Positions 5,381 to 12,008 are shown, counted from the first letter of the stretch. The stretch is DNA of 12,008 nucleotides from Aquitalea sp. (GCA_019232735.1 JAFANL010000152.1:1-12008), one strand, 5' to 3'. The notes: generated by a model from the sequence alone, not told the origin. A program made the numbers and translations.

Positions 5381-5400
5381 GGCCTGCGTGGCAGCAGGCC
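5381..5400. repeat. Inverted repeat in the plcP-qseB control region
   Basis: GGCCTGC (5381-5387), six bases, GCAGGCC (5394-5400): a perfect 7-bp dyad lying just after the predicted qseB transcription start. No T tract follows. It may be an operator or a leader-RNA hairpin. Confidence 0.5.
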
Positions 5401-5425
5401 ATGTTAAGGCTCCTGAGCATCCCGC

Positions 5426-5456
5426 TTGGCCGCGATGAGCAGGCTGCATTTATCAT
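5426..5456 (+). promoter_or_regulatory. Second, weaker promoter candidate for qseB
   Basis: TTGGCC (5426-5431) and TATCAT (5451-5456, 5 of 6 to the -10 consensus) are 19 bp apart, a long spacer. If used, it would give a constitutive transcript with a shorter leader of about 70 bases. Confidence 0.25.
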
Positions 5457-5531
5457 GCATGGTGAGGGCCGGCAGCCGGTGTTGTTAGGATGCCGGGTGG
5501 ACGTGATTGAACTGGAGCCAGAGGAACAAGC

Positions 5532-6194
5532 ATGCGCATATTGGTGGTGGAAGACGACCCGCTGATTGGCGATGGCCTGAAAATGGGTCTGGGCCAGCTG
5601 GGGTTTGTAGTGGACTGGTTCCGGCAGGGGCGGGAAGGGCTGGCAGCATTGTCGGCCGCGCCATTTGACGCCGTGGTGCTGGACCTGGGGCTGCCCGGTA
5701 TGGATGGCATGGATATTCTGACTGCCTGGCGTCAGGGCGGACAGGATGTGCCGGTGCTGGTATTGACCGCACGGGATGCGCTGGACGACAGGCTCAAGGG
5801 TCTGGATGCCGGTGCGGATGATTATCTGGTCAAGCCTTTTGCGCTGAGTGAAGTGGCGGCGCGGTTGCGCGCCCTGATCCGCCGTCGGCATGGCCAGCTT
5901 GGCCGCCGGCTGACACATGGTGCGGTGAGTTTCGATCCGGTCGCCCGCATGGCCTGGCTGGAGGATGTGCCACTGGAGCTGACCGCACGTGAGCTGGCCT
6001 TGCTGGAATTACTGCTGTCGCACAAGGGCCGGGTACTGCCGCGCGAACTGATAGAAGAAAAACTGTACGGCTGGGGGCAGGAGCTGGAGAGTAACGCGGT
6101 AGAGGTTTATGTCCACCACCTGCGCAAGAAGCTGGGTGCCGGCTTCATCCGCACGCAGCGCGGTGTCGGTTATGCGCTGGGCGAGCAGCCATGA
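5532..6194 (+). CDS. qseB: OmpR-family response regulator QseB
   Basis: This 220-residue regulator is cytosolic. The receiver domain (about 1-115) has the acidic pocket Glu7-Asp8-Asp9, phosphoacceptor Asp51 in VVLDLGLPGMDG, Thr79 and Lys101. A winged-helix DNA-binding domain (about 125-218) ends with SNAVEVYVHHLRKKLG and FIRTQRGVGYALGE. The resemblance to E. coli QseB is close along the whole length (IGDGLKMGL, GFVVDWFRQGR, LTARDALDDR, VLPRELIEEKLYGW). Phosphorylated QseB/PmrA-type proteins bind tandem TTAA-containing repeats, and a perfect one lies upstream at 5331-5347. The start has the ribosome site GAGGA (5521-5525) 6 bases upstream. The stop overlaps the qseC start as ATGA. TctD- or PmrA-like regulators are the alternatives. 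Confidence 0.93.
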   Translation: MRILVVEDDPLIGDGLKMGLGQLGFVVDWFRQGREGLAALSAAPFDAVVLDLGLPGMDGMDILTAWRQGGQDVPVLVLTARDALDDRLKGLDAGADDYLVKPFALSEVAARLRALIRRRHGQLGRRLTHGAVSFDPVARMAWLEDVPLELTARELALLELLLSHKGRVLPRELIEEKLYGWGQELESNAVEVYVHHLRKKLGAGFIRTQRGVGYALGEQP

Positions 6195-7552
6195 CACAAG
6201 CGCCTACCCTGCAGCGGCGACTGGCCATCCTGTTGCTGATTACCGTACCGCTGATCTGGCTGGTGGCGACAACGGTGGCTGCCTATGTCGCGCATCATGA
6301 GGTGGACGAGTTATACGACACCCAGCTCACCCTGTTTGCCCGCCAACTGCTCAGCGTCAATATGGGAGAACGTGGCGACGAGGCGCTGCCGGTCTTGCCC
6401 AAGACCAGGAAGCTGATTCGCGGGGGAGATCGCGGCAATCTGGAGGATGACGATATCGGCGTGGCGGTGTGGAATGCGCGTGGTGACTTGCTGCTGAGTG
6501 ATGGCAAGGGACGTCATTTCGGCTTTGATGCCAGCCGACGTGGTTTTTACAGTGTCCGTGGCCATGACGACAAGGATGAATGGCGGCTGTTCTACCTGCC
6601 GGCACCGGATGGGTCGCGGATGGTGGCGGTAGGGCAGCGGCAGAAGCTACGCCACGAAGTGGTGATCAAGGTGATAGAAGGGCAGCTGCTGCCCTGGTTG
6701 CTGGGGCTGCCGGTCCTGCTGCTGCTGATCCTGTGGGCCGTGCGCAAGGGCTTGCGGCCCTTGCAGCAACTGACGGCAAGGCTTAGCCAGCGCAGTCCGC
6801 TGGACAGCAGCCCGGTCGAAGAGAATGTGCCGGGCGAGGTCTTGCCCATGGTACGGGCCCTGAATGCGCTGTTTGCCCGTATTGCCGAGGCGATGGAGCA
6901 TGAGCGCCGTTTTACCGCCGATGCGGCGCATGAGTTGCGTACTCCGCTGGCGGCCTTGCAAGTGCAAGCCGAGGTGATGGCGCTGATGCCGGATGAGGCG
7001 GGTCGTCAGCATGCCTTGCAGCAATTGCAGCAAGGCATTCACCGGGCGACGCGGTTGGTGGAGCAATTGCTGGCGCTGTCCCGGCTGGACCCCTTGCAGG
7101 GCTTGTCGGCCAGACAGACGCTGAACTGGGCGCATATCTGCCGTGATGCCCTGGCCGATGTGGCTGCGGCGGCAGCCGACAAGTCCATTCGGCTGGAGCT
7201 GCAGTGGCAAGATCAGGCCAGCCAAATTACGCCGCAGGCTGGCGATGCCACCTTGCTGACCCTGATGCTGCGCAACCTGCTGGACAACGCCGTGCGCTAT
7301 TGTCCGTCAGGCTCGGTGGTGGAGTTGCAACTGGCCGCCACCGGCATCGTGGTACAGGATAATGGCCCGGGGATTGCTGCCGAATGGCTGGAACGGGTGG
7401 CTGAGCGCTTTTTCCGGCCCCCAGGGCAGGACATGCCGGGTACCGGACTGGGCATGTCGATTGTCGAGCGTATTGCCTGCCTGCACGGTTTGAAACTGCA
7501 TCTGGCCAACCGCAGCGGCGGTGGCTTGCGAGTCAGCCTGCTGGTGGACTGA
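6191..7552 (+). CDS. qseC: Sensor histidine kinase QseC
   Basis: This 453-residue inner-membrane kinase has a transmembrane helix at about 11-33, a periplasmic sensor of some 130 residues opening with VDELYDTQLTLFARQLL, a second helix at about 166-184, and a short HAMP-like linker. The phosphorylation motif FTADAAHELRTPLAAL carries His247. The ATP-binding domain has the N box NLLDN (362-366), DNGPG (390-394), ERFFRPPGQ (405-413) and GTGLGMS (417-423). Order, spacing and many local strings (EGQLLPWLLGLP, RPPGQ) follow E. coli QseC closely. The ligand cannot be inferred; the periplasmic part holds an acidic patch EDDD (85-88), which could bind cations as in PmrB. The start overlaps qseB by 4 bp, so the two are translationally coupled. 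The operon ends at the terminator 7661-7692. Confidence 0.93.
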   Translation: MTQAPTLQRRLAILLLITVPLIWLVATTVAAYVAHHEVDELYDTQLTLFARQLLSVNMGERGDEALPVLPKTRKLIRGGDRGNLEDDDIGVAVWNARGDLLLSDGKGRHFGFDASRRGFYSVRGHDDKDEWRLFYLPAPDGSRMVAVGQRQKLRHEVVIKVIEGQLLPWLLGLPVLLLLILWAVRKGLRPLQQLTARLSQRSPLDSSPVEENVPGEVLPMVRALNALFARIAEAMEHERRFTADAAHELRTPLAALQVQAEVMALMPDEAGRQHALQQLQQGIHRATRLVEQLLALSRLDPLQGLSARQTLNWAHICRDALADVAAAAADKSIRLELQWQDQASQITPQAGDATLLTLMLRNLLDNAVRYCPSGSVVELQLAATGIVVQDNGPGIAAEWLERVAERFFRPPGQDMPGTGLGMSIVERIACLHGLKLHLANRSGGGLRVSLLVD

Positions 7553-7560
7553 GCGAGGGC

Positions 7561-7577
7561 TGCGACAATCGGTCGCA
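7561..7577. promoter_or_regulatory. RegA/PrrA-type palindrome, copy 1 (3' of qseC)
   Basis: TGCGAC (7561-7566), five bases, GTCGCA (7572-7577) is a perfect palindrome and fits the GCGNC-N-GNCGC pattern described for RegA/PrrA. Its left flank (GGC) is the same as in the copy upstream of regB. It lies 8 bp after the qseC stop codon, an unexpected place for a transcription-factor site. It overlaps a hairpin CGGTCGC/GCGACCG (7570-7587), so an RNA role is also possible. Confidence 0.35.
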
Positions 7578-7660
7578 TTGGCGACCGGCAGTGGGCAGGG
7601 TATCGTCCTCCTTATCAGCCGGGGCAAGCCCAATCTTGCCTTGCCTGCTCCAAGCGTTGC

Positions 7661-7692
7661 AGCCCGCCCCGACCTGGCGGGCTTTCTTTTTT
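7661..7692 (+). terminator. Rho-independent terminator of qseBC
   Basis: AGCCCGCC (7661-7668) pairs with GGCGGGCT (7676-7683) around a 7-base loop, followed by TTCTTTTTT (7684-7692). It is a textbook intrinsic terminator on the plus strand. The minus strand has no T tract, so it should not stop transcription of the convergent small membrane gene. Confidence 0.9.
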
Positions 7693-7703
7693 GGAGCTGG
7701 CGC

Positions 7704-8096
7704 TCAGGATGCGGGCTTGGCCGGGCTGCGTAACAGCCAGAACAGACTGTTGCAGACCGCCCCAGACACGGCACCGAGATAATAATTGAACAGCGGATCG
7801 TACAGCGCCGGCTGCAGCCAGCGGCTGTAATACAGGGTGATGACGCCACCGACCAGAGCGCCGGGCAGGGCGGCCAGCATCAGCAGCCACCAGCGTGGCC
7901 GGGCTTGTTGCCAACGGTTGATGCTGTCATTGAGCGCCAGGCGCAGCAGCACCAGCAGCATGCCGGCCAATGCGGCGGGCAGGGCGCCCAGCATATAGGC
8001 GAGCATGGGTATGACGCCGGTAGCCAGCAGGCCGACCAGTGGCCCCAGGGCGATAAACAGGATCAGGCCGCAGCCTGCGAGTTTCAAATGTTTCAT
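7704..8096 (-). CDS. Small integral membrane protein, four predicted helices, function unknown
   Basis: I do not recognise this 130-residue protein. About four hydrophobic segments are visible, roughly at 5-27, 29-52, 70-90 and 106-124. They are separated by short polar loops, including a basic one (RWQQARPRWW), and the C-terminus is short (LLRSPAKPAS). No catalytic motif is evident. The start at 8096 gives a normal hydrophobic N-terminus (MKHLKLAGCGLILF); the frame runs on to 8411, but that would overlap regB and add non-membrane sequence. The ribosome site is weak. The gene is divergent from regB across 124 bp that contains the RegA-type palindrome, and a second such palindrome lies beyond its 3' end, so redox control by RegA is plausible but unproven. 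Confidence 0.7.
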   Translation of the reverse strand: MKHLKLAGCGLILFIALGPLVGLLATGVIPMLAYMLGALPAALAGMLLVLLRLALNDSINRWQQARPRWWLLMLAALPGALVGGVITLYYSRWLQPALYDPLFNYYLGAVSGAVCNSLFWLLRSPAKPAS

Positions 8097-8165
8097 CCGG
8101 CACAGTTCGACAAAAAGTGTTGCAAGACTAGCAGACTGCCCGACTGCCGACGAGGGCGGGGCATG

Positions 8166-8186
8166 GCTGCGACCATATGTCGCAGC
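8166..8186. promoter_or_regulatory. RegA/PrrA-type palindrome, copy 2 (regB upstream region)
   Basis: GCTGCGAC (8166-8173), CATAT, GTCGCAGC (8179-8186) is a perfect 8-5-8 palindrome that contains GCGNC-N5-GNCGC, the pattern reported for RegA/PrrA binding. It sits in the 124-bp gap between two divergent genes and touches the proposed -35 of regB. RegA is encoded in the same operon, so autoregulation is the simplest reading. Confidence 0.55.
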
Positions 8187-8213
8187 TACAGTCCGCCGGC
8201 GGGATGCTAAAGT
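8185..8213 (+). promoter_or_regulatory. Possible extended -10 promoter of regBA, leaderless start
   Basis: TGCTAAAGT (8205-8213) is an extended -10 (TGn plus TAAAGT, 4 of 6). GCTACA (8185-8190, 3 of 6) lies 17 bp upstream as a weak -35. The predicted start of transcription, 7 bases past the -10, falls on or next to the A of the regB ATG at 8221, which has no ribosome site. The palindrome centre would be near -45, as for an activator. Confidence 0.35.
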
Positions 8214-8220
8214 GTCGGCC

Positions 8221-9483
8221 ATGCTGGCCCAACTGTTTTCCTCCACTTCCCGTCTGGTAGCTGATCTGCCGGATGCCGTGCGCCTGATTTCCGGCTTGCG
8301 CTGGCTGATGCTGGCGGCGGGCTGCCTGTTGCTGTTGCTGTGCCGTCTTGCCGGTCTGGCGCTGCCTTGGCCCTTGCTGCTGCAGGCACTGGCGACCCTG
8401 GCTCTGTGCAATGGTTATCTGCGCCATGCCCTGCACCGTGGCGACGCGGCGCTGCCACTGTTGCGTCTGGGCTTGCTGGCTGATGTATTGGCCCTGACCG
8501 AATGCCTGGCCTTCAGTGGCGGGGCCGCCAATCCTCTGGCCTCCCTGTACTTGCCACCGGTACTGTTTGCGGCCTTGCTGTCTCCCGGCCTGTTTGCCTG
8601 GGGCTTGTCTCTGCTCAGCATGCTGGCCTATGCCGGCCTGTTCGGCTGGCATCTGCCCTGGCCCTTGCAGGGCAGCGACGCGGCCTATGCCTTTTCCCTG
8701 CACCTGCTGGGCATGTGGCTGACATTTGCCCTGTCTGCCGTGCTGATTACCAGCTTTGTTTCCTGGCTGGCGCGCCAGTTGGCGGCACGCGAGGCGGCCT
8801 TGGCAGCAGCCAGGGAGACCCAGCTGCGCGACGAGCAGTTGCTGGCTGTGGGCATGCAGGCGGCCGGCGCGGCGCACTCGCTGTCCACCCCCATCAATAC
8901 CCTGACCTTGCTGGTGGAGGACATGTTGTTGCAGCACCCCGCCGATGCCGCATTGCAGGAAGATCTGCAACTGATGCAGGCCCAGCTGGGCAGTTGTGCC
9001 CAGGCACTGACGCGGCTCAAGCAGGGCATACAGCAAAGCAGTAGCGCAGCACCGCTGTTTGCCACGTTGGCGCAGCAATTGTCCGGCTGGCGCAGCTTGC
9101 GACCGGAGATCCAGCTGGAATGGCAGGCTCCCGCCGGTATTGATCCGCCAGTGCGGCTGGATGCCGCGTTCTGGCCGGCCTTTTTCAATCTGATCAACAA
9201 CGCGGCCGAGGCTGGTGGTGGCGCGCTGACTGTCTGCGCCTCCCTGCAGCGGGATGGTCTGCAGCTGGACATCATCAACCGCCAGGGCTGTCTCAGCGCC
9301 CAGCAATTGCAGCGGGCCGGGCTGGCTCCACTGGTATCGGACAAACCCGCGGGCATGGGGCTGGGCATGATGCTGAGCCATGCTACGCTGGCACGCTTGG
9401 GCGGCACGCTGACGCTGGACAATCGCCCCGAGGGCGGCGTGCATGCCTGTGTGCGCTTGCCATTGCCACCGGAGAAACAATGA
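8221..9483 (+). CDS. regB: Redox-sensing histidine kinase, RegB/PrrB family
   Basis: This 420-residue inner-membrane kinase senses redox state, probably through the quinone pool. The first 185 residues form about six helices. Between them, GGAANPL (100-106) matches the quinone-linked RegB heptad GGxxNPF except for the last residue. A short coiled segment precedes AAHSLSTP with phosphoacceptor His219. Cys259 lies exactly 40 residues after the His, the same distance as the redox-active Cys265 from His225 in Rhodobacter RegB. The N box is NLINN (323-327) and the G2 box GMGLGM is intact, but the G1 box reads NRQGC (353-357) in place of DxGxG. I chose the ATG at 8221 because it begins the family-like N-terminus; upstream frame to 8005 overlaps the divergent gene. 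It overlaps regA by 4 bp. Confidence 0.88.
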   Translation: MLAQLFSSTSRLVADLPDAVRLISGLRWLMLAAGCLLLLLCRLAGLALPWPLLLQALATLALCNGYLRHALHRGDAALPLLRLGLLADVLALTECLAFSGGAANPLASLYLPPVLFAALLSPGLFAWGLSLLSMLAYAGLFGWHLPWPLQGSDAAYAFSLHLLGMWLTFALSAVLITSFVSWLARQLAAREAALAAARETQLRDEQLLAVGMQAAGAAHSLSTPINTLTLLVEDMLLQHPADAALQEDLQLMQAQLGSCAQALTRLKQGIQQSSSAAPLFATLAQQLSGWRSLRPEIQLEWQAPAGIDPPVRLDAAFWPAFFNLINNAAEAGGGALTVCASLQRDGLQLDIINRQGCLSAQQLQRAGLAPLVSDKPAGMGLGMMLSHATLARLGGTLTLDNRPEGGVHACVRLPLPPEKQ

Positions 9484-10010
9484 TGGCGCTGGATTTTCTG
9501 CTGGTGGACGACGACCAGGCTTTTAGCGCCGTGCTGGCCCGTTCGCTGTCCCGGCGTGGTTTTACCGTGGCATGTGCGGCAGACTGCGGCAGTGCTTTGC
9601 TGCCGCGCGAGCCGGCCCCGCTGCGCATCGTGCTGGATCTGAATCTGGAAGGGGAGAGCGGCCTGCGGCTGCTGCCGGAATTGCGCCTGCTTTATCCACA
9701 GGCTGCCGTGGTCGTGCTGACCGGTTATGCCAGCATTGCGACCGCCGTCGAGGCTACCAAGCTGGGCGCGGTGCAGTATCTGGCCAAGCCCGCAACGGTG
9801 GATGACATTCTGGCCGCCTTCCAGCAGGTGGTGGCCAATCCCGAGCTGCCATTGGCACCGCAACCGATGTCGCTGCGCCGTGTCACCTGGGAGCATCTGC
9901 AGCGGGTGCTGGGCGAGCACGATGGCAATATTTCCGCCACGGCCCGCTCCATGGGCATGCACCGGCGAACGCTGCAACGCATGCTGGCCAAGAAGCCGGT
10001 CAAAAGCTAA
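9480..10010 (+). CDS. regA: Redox response regulator, RegA/PrrA/RoxR family
   Basis: This 176-residue cytosolic regulator partners RegB. The receiver has the acidic triad Asp10-Asp11-Asp12, phosphoacceptor Asp53 (VLDLNLEGESGL), Thr81 and Lys103 in YLAKPA. A linker containing three Pro (LPLAPQPMS) leads to a compact Fis-type helix-turn-helix: VTWEHLQRVL, then GNISATARSMGMHRRTLQRML, the signature of RegA/PrrA/ActR. Such regulators bind GCGNC-GNCGC palindromes and control respiration, carbon fixation or nitrogen genes with oxygen. The ATG at 9480 overlaps the regB stop as ATGA; a second ATG follows at 9483, and GGAG (9471-9474) serves either. No senC or hvrA neighbour is present, unlike in Rhodobacter. 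Confidence 0.92.
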   Translation: MMALDFLLVDDDQAFSAVLARSLSRRGFTVACAADCGSALLPREPAPLRIVLDLNLEGESGLRLLPELRLLYPQAAVVVLTGYASIATAVEATKLGAVQYLAKPATVDDILAAFQQVVANPELPLAPQPMSLRRVTWEHLQRVLGEHDGNISATARSMGMHRRTLQRMLAKKPVKS

Positions 10011-10057
10011 AACGCATCAGCTGTTGTATTCCTTGTTGCATCCCCGCGGTGTAAAAC

Positions 10058-10074
10058 TGGCAAGCTGCTTGCCA
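10058..10074 (+). terminator. Hairpin after regA, possible terminator without T tract
   Basis: TGGCAAGC (10058-10065), one base, GCTTGCCA (10067-10074) is a near-perfect palindrome, 48 bp after the regA stop. It can fold with a 3-base loop. The following bases (CCTGTCTTTG) are only mildly T-rich, so termination is uncertain. Confidence 0.35.
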
Positions 10075-10329
10075 CCTGTCTTTGCAGTGGCATGGCAGTC
10101 CGGTCAGCAGGCTTGATCGTGCTGGCTACTGCCGCCCGCTACTGGTCGGCTTCTTGTTAGGAAGTTGCCAAGCAAGCGCTAGGAAACCTCCTCTTCTGTC
10201 CTGTGTAAACATCAGTTTTCATCAGCTGACCTTTCCGGGTGGCATCAGAAAAAATGATTGGAGCAAATGCCCCAGAATGCCTATGGTCTTTTGATGGACT
10301 CACAACCACGACAATAGAGGGGAAACAAG
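10075..10329. other. Upstream region of the acyl-CoA synthetase gene
   Basis: There is no credible gene in this 255-bp stretch. It contains three CATCAG copies (10210-10215, 10220-10225, 10243-10248), the second within the palindrome TCAGCTGA, and an A6 run near 10249. TTGATG (10291-10296) may be a -35, but no matching -10 is convincing. GAGGGG (10317-10322) is the ribosome site of the next gene. Confidence 0.4.
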
Positions 10330-11952
10330 ATGCGTGGACAAATGATGGAGCAGCCGCTGCTGATCTCCGCCCTGCTGCAACATGCCGAAACCTACCATGG
10401 CGATACTGAAATCGTATCGCGCACGGTGGAAGGCCCCATTCACCGCTATACCTACCGCGAAGCCGCCCGGCGCAGCCGCCAGCTGGCCAATGCGCTGGCG
10501 GGTCTTGGTGTGCAGCATGGTGATACTGTCGGTACCCTGGCCTGGAACGGTTACCGCCACTACGAAATCTACTTTGCCACCTCCGGCTCCGGAGCCATCT
10601 GTCACACCGTCAATCCGCGCCTGTTTGCCGAGCAGATCAGCTACATCATCAATCACGGCGAAGACAAAGTGCTGATGTTCGACCTGAGCTTCCTGCCCAT
10701 GGTCGAGCAGATTGCCGCTGAACTAGCCACCGTGCAGCATTTCGTGCTGCTGACCGACCGTGCCCACATGCCGCGCGAGAGCACGCTGGACAACCTGCTG
10801 TGCTACGAAGACCTGGTCAACAGCCATAGCGATCAATACCAGTGGCCGGATTTCGACGAGAACACGGCCTCCAGCCTGTGCTACACCTCGGGTACCACCG
10901 GCAACCCCAAGGGCGTGCTGTATTCGCACCGTTCCACCGTGCTGCATGCCTTTGCCAGCTCCTTGCCGGACAGCCTGGATATCTCGGCTCAGGGGGCCAT
11001 CATGCCGGTGGTGCCGATGTTCCATGTCAACGGCTGGGGCCTGCCTTACAGCTGCACCATGAACGGGGCCAAGCTGGTGTTGCCCGGCCCCAAGATGGAC
11101 GGCGTCAATCTGTATGAGCTGATTGAAAGTGAAGGCGTTACCATGGCGGCGGGCGTGCCCACCATCTGGATGATGCTGCTGCAGCACTGTCAGAAAAATC
11201 ATCTGAAAATCCACACCCTCAAGCGCGTGATTGTTGGCGGCTCGGCGGCACCGGAAAGCATGGTCGACCAGTTGGCCGAACACGGTGCCGAAGTACGCCA
11301 GCTGTGGGGCATGACCGAACTGTCACCCTGCGGCACCACCAGTACGCCCAAGTTCAAGCACAACGGCTGCGACACGCCAACACTGCGTGCCTTGCAAACC
11401 AAGCAGGGCCGACCCATTTACGGCGTGGCCATCCGCATTGTCGATGATGAAGGCAAGCCGCTGCCCAACGACGGCGTGGCCTTTGGCAATCTGCAGGTCA
11501 AGGGCTCGTGGGTATTGTCGCGCTACTTCAAGCGTGAACTGGACAGCTGCCATACCGAGGACGGCTGGTTCAATACCGGCGACGTGGTCACCATCGACCG
11601 CGACGGCTACATGAAGATTACCGACCGTACCAAGGACGTGATCAAGTCTGGTGGCGAGTGGATCAGCTCCATCGAGCTGGAAAACATCCTGGTAGGCCAC
11701 CCGGCCGTGGCCGAAGCGGCTGCTATCGGTGTGGTGCATCCCAAGTGGGACGAACGCCCCTTGATGGTGGTGGTGCTCAAGCCCGGTGCCAGCGCCACGC
11801 GTGAAGAGCTGATCGGCTTTTACGAAGGCAAGATCGCCAAGTGGTGGACGCCGGATGATGTGGTATTCCTGGACGAATTGCCGCATACCGCTACCGGCAA
11901 ACTGCAGAAAATGAAATTGCGTGAATTGTTCAAGGACTACCAGTGGGCTTGA
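10330..11952 (+). CDS. Acyl-CoA synthetase (AMP-forming), AlkK/DmdB-like fatty-acid CoA ligase
   Basis: This 540-residue cytosolic enzyme of the ANL superfamily activates a carboxylic acid to acyl-AMP and then to acyl-CoA. The phosphate-binding loop YTSGTTGNPKGV spans 185-196. WGMTELSP is the adenylate-binding A5 motif. GWFNTGDVVTIDRDGYMKITDRTKDVIKSGGEWIS covers the hinge region and A8. TATGKLQK ends with catalytic Lys524. The N-terminus MRGQMMEQPLLISALLQHAETYHGDTEIVSRT is characteristic of the medium/long-chain AlkK and methylthiopropionyl-CoA ligase (DmdB) branch of about 540 residues, not of FadD. The substrate cannot be fixed; medium- to long-chain fatty acids are most likely. The start has a good ribosome site, GAGGGG (10317-10322), 7 bases upstream. 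The gene seems to be alone. Confidence 0.93.
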   Translation: MRGQMMEQPLLISALLQHAETYHGDTEIVSRTVEGPIHRYTYREAARRSRQLANALAGLGVQHGDTVGTLAWNGYRHYEIYFATSGSGAICHTVNPRLFAEQISYIINHGEDKVLMFDLSFLPMVEQIAAELATVQHFVLLTDRAHMPRESTLDNLLCYEDLVNSHSDQYQWPDFDENTASSLCYTSGTTGNPKGVLYSHRSTVLHAFASSLPDSLDISAQGAIMPVVPMFHVNGWGLPYSCTMNGAKLVLPGPKMDGVNLYELIESEGVTMAAGVPTIWMMLLQHCQKNHLKIHTLKRVIVGGSAAPESMVDQLAEHGAEVRQLWGMTELSPCGTTSTPKFKHNGCDTPTLRALQTKQGRPIYGVAIRIVDDEGKPLPNDGVAFGNLQVKGSWVLSRYFKRELDSCHTEDGWFNTGDVVTIDRDGYMKITDRTKDVIKSGGEWISSIELENILVGHPAVAEAAAIGVVHPKWDERPLMVVVLKPGASATREELIGFYEGKIAKWWTPDDVVFLDELPHTATGKLQKMKLRELFKDYQWA

Positions 11953-11973
11953 TGCCCGCGCGGCTGAATTGAA

Positions 11974-12002
11974 TGGACAGAATAGAGCATTTGCGCTAAA
12001 TT
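11974..12002 (+). promoter_or_regulatory. Possible promoter for the next gene
   Basis: TGGACA (11974-11979, 5 of 6 to the -35 consensus) and TAAATT (11997-12002, 4 of 6 to the -10 consensus) are 17 bp apart. Its target would lie beyond the right edge. Confidence 0.35.
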
Positions 12003-12008
12003 GTGCAT

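Noticed and set aside
5362..5565. 67-codon plus-strand frame before qseB
   Set aside because: It has no ribosome site, overlaps the qseB start out of frame and has an unremarkable composition; the DNA there is better explained as a leader and control region.
7570..7587. Intrinsic terminator directly after qseC
   Set aside because: CGGTCGC/GCGACCG forms a good hairpin but no T tract follows; the real terminator is at 7661-7692.
8128..9980. Long minus-strand open frames opposite regB and regA
   Set aside because: Gln/Arg- and Ala/Ser-rich translations without motifs are typical antisense shadows of GC-rich genes; RegB and RegA motifs are clear on the plus strand.
10131..10158. FadR-like operator before the acyl-CoA synthetase gene
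   Set aside because: ACTGGTCGG matches the left half of the enterobacterial FadR site, but the right half does not, and GntR-type FadR is not usual in this group.
10255..10386. Small frame starting MIGANAPECLW before and into the acyl-CoA synthetase gene
   Set aside because: It has no ribosome site, and most of it overlaps the real gene in another frame.

Overview
The window looks like chromosomal DNA of a GC-rich betaproteobacterium, most likely of the Neisseriales (Chromobacterium, Aquitalea or Vogesella type). This is inferred from the combination of a VEK-ending subclass of ferredoxin-NADP reductase, a very QseBC-like two-component pair and a RegB/RegA redox pair. I could run no search, so the genus is a guess. 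There is no rRNA, tRNA, CRISPR array, transposase or phage gene.

Layout. 1-202: the 3' end of a Lys/His/Ala repeat protein, closed by a strong terminator. 346-1128 (-): fpr, with its own terminator facing the first one. 1129-1593: a regulatory gap with an FNR/Anr-like box, then a possible 17-codon leader ORF that overlaps the start of an NAD-type beta-decarboxylating dehydrogenase (1594-2604). 2605-3260: about 650 bp without a credible gene, filled with inverted repeats, some mutually exclusive, and two T6 runs; possibly an undescribed structured RNA. 3261-5221 (-): a two-gene operon of a COG2908-type metallophosphoesterase and an overlapping GT4 glycosyltransferase, which I read as the plcP-agt phospholipid-to-glycolipid remodelling pair. 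Its upstream region carries four 11-bp-phased PhoB-like half-sites, two of them strong. 5532-7552 (+): qseB-qseC, preceded by a perfect PmrA/QseB-type direct repeat. 7704-8096 (-): a small four-helix membrane protein. 8221-10010 (+): regB-regA, preceded by a perfect 21-bp palindrome matching the RegA/PrrA consensus, with a near-copy 607 bp away on the far side of the small membrane gene. 10330-11952 (+): an acyl-CoA synthetase. The last 56 bases hold only a possible promoter.

How it fits together. The centre is a cluster of environment-sensing and membrane-adaptation genes. Phosphate limitation, via PhoB, is predicted to switch on PlcP and Agt so that phospholipids are replaced by glycolipids. 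The divergent QseBC system shares the same 310-bp control region. RegBA senses redox through a membrane quinone site and a cytosolic cysteine, and probably controls its own promoter, which may give a leaderless mRNA. The most interesting points are the Pho-box/plcP-agt unit, the paired RegA-type palindromes, the degenerate ATP-lid motif of RegB and the structured 2640-3160 region.
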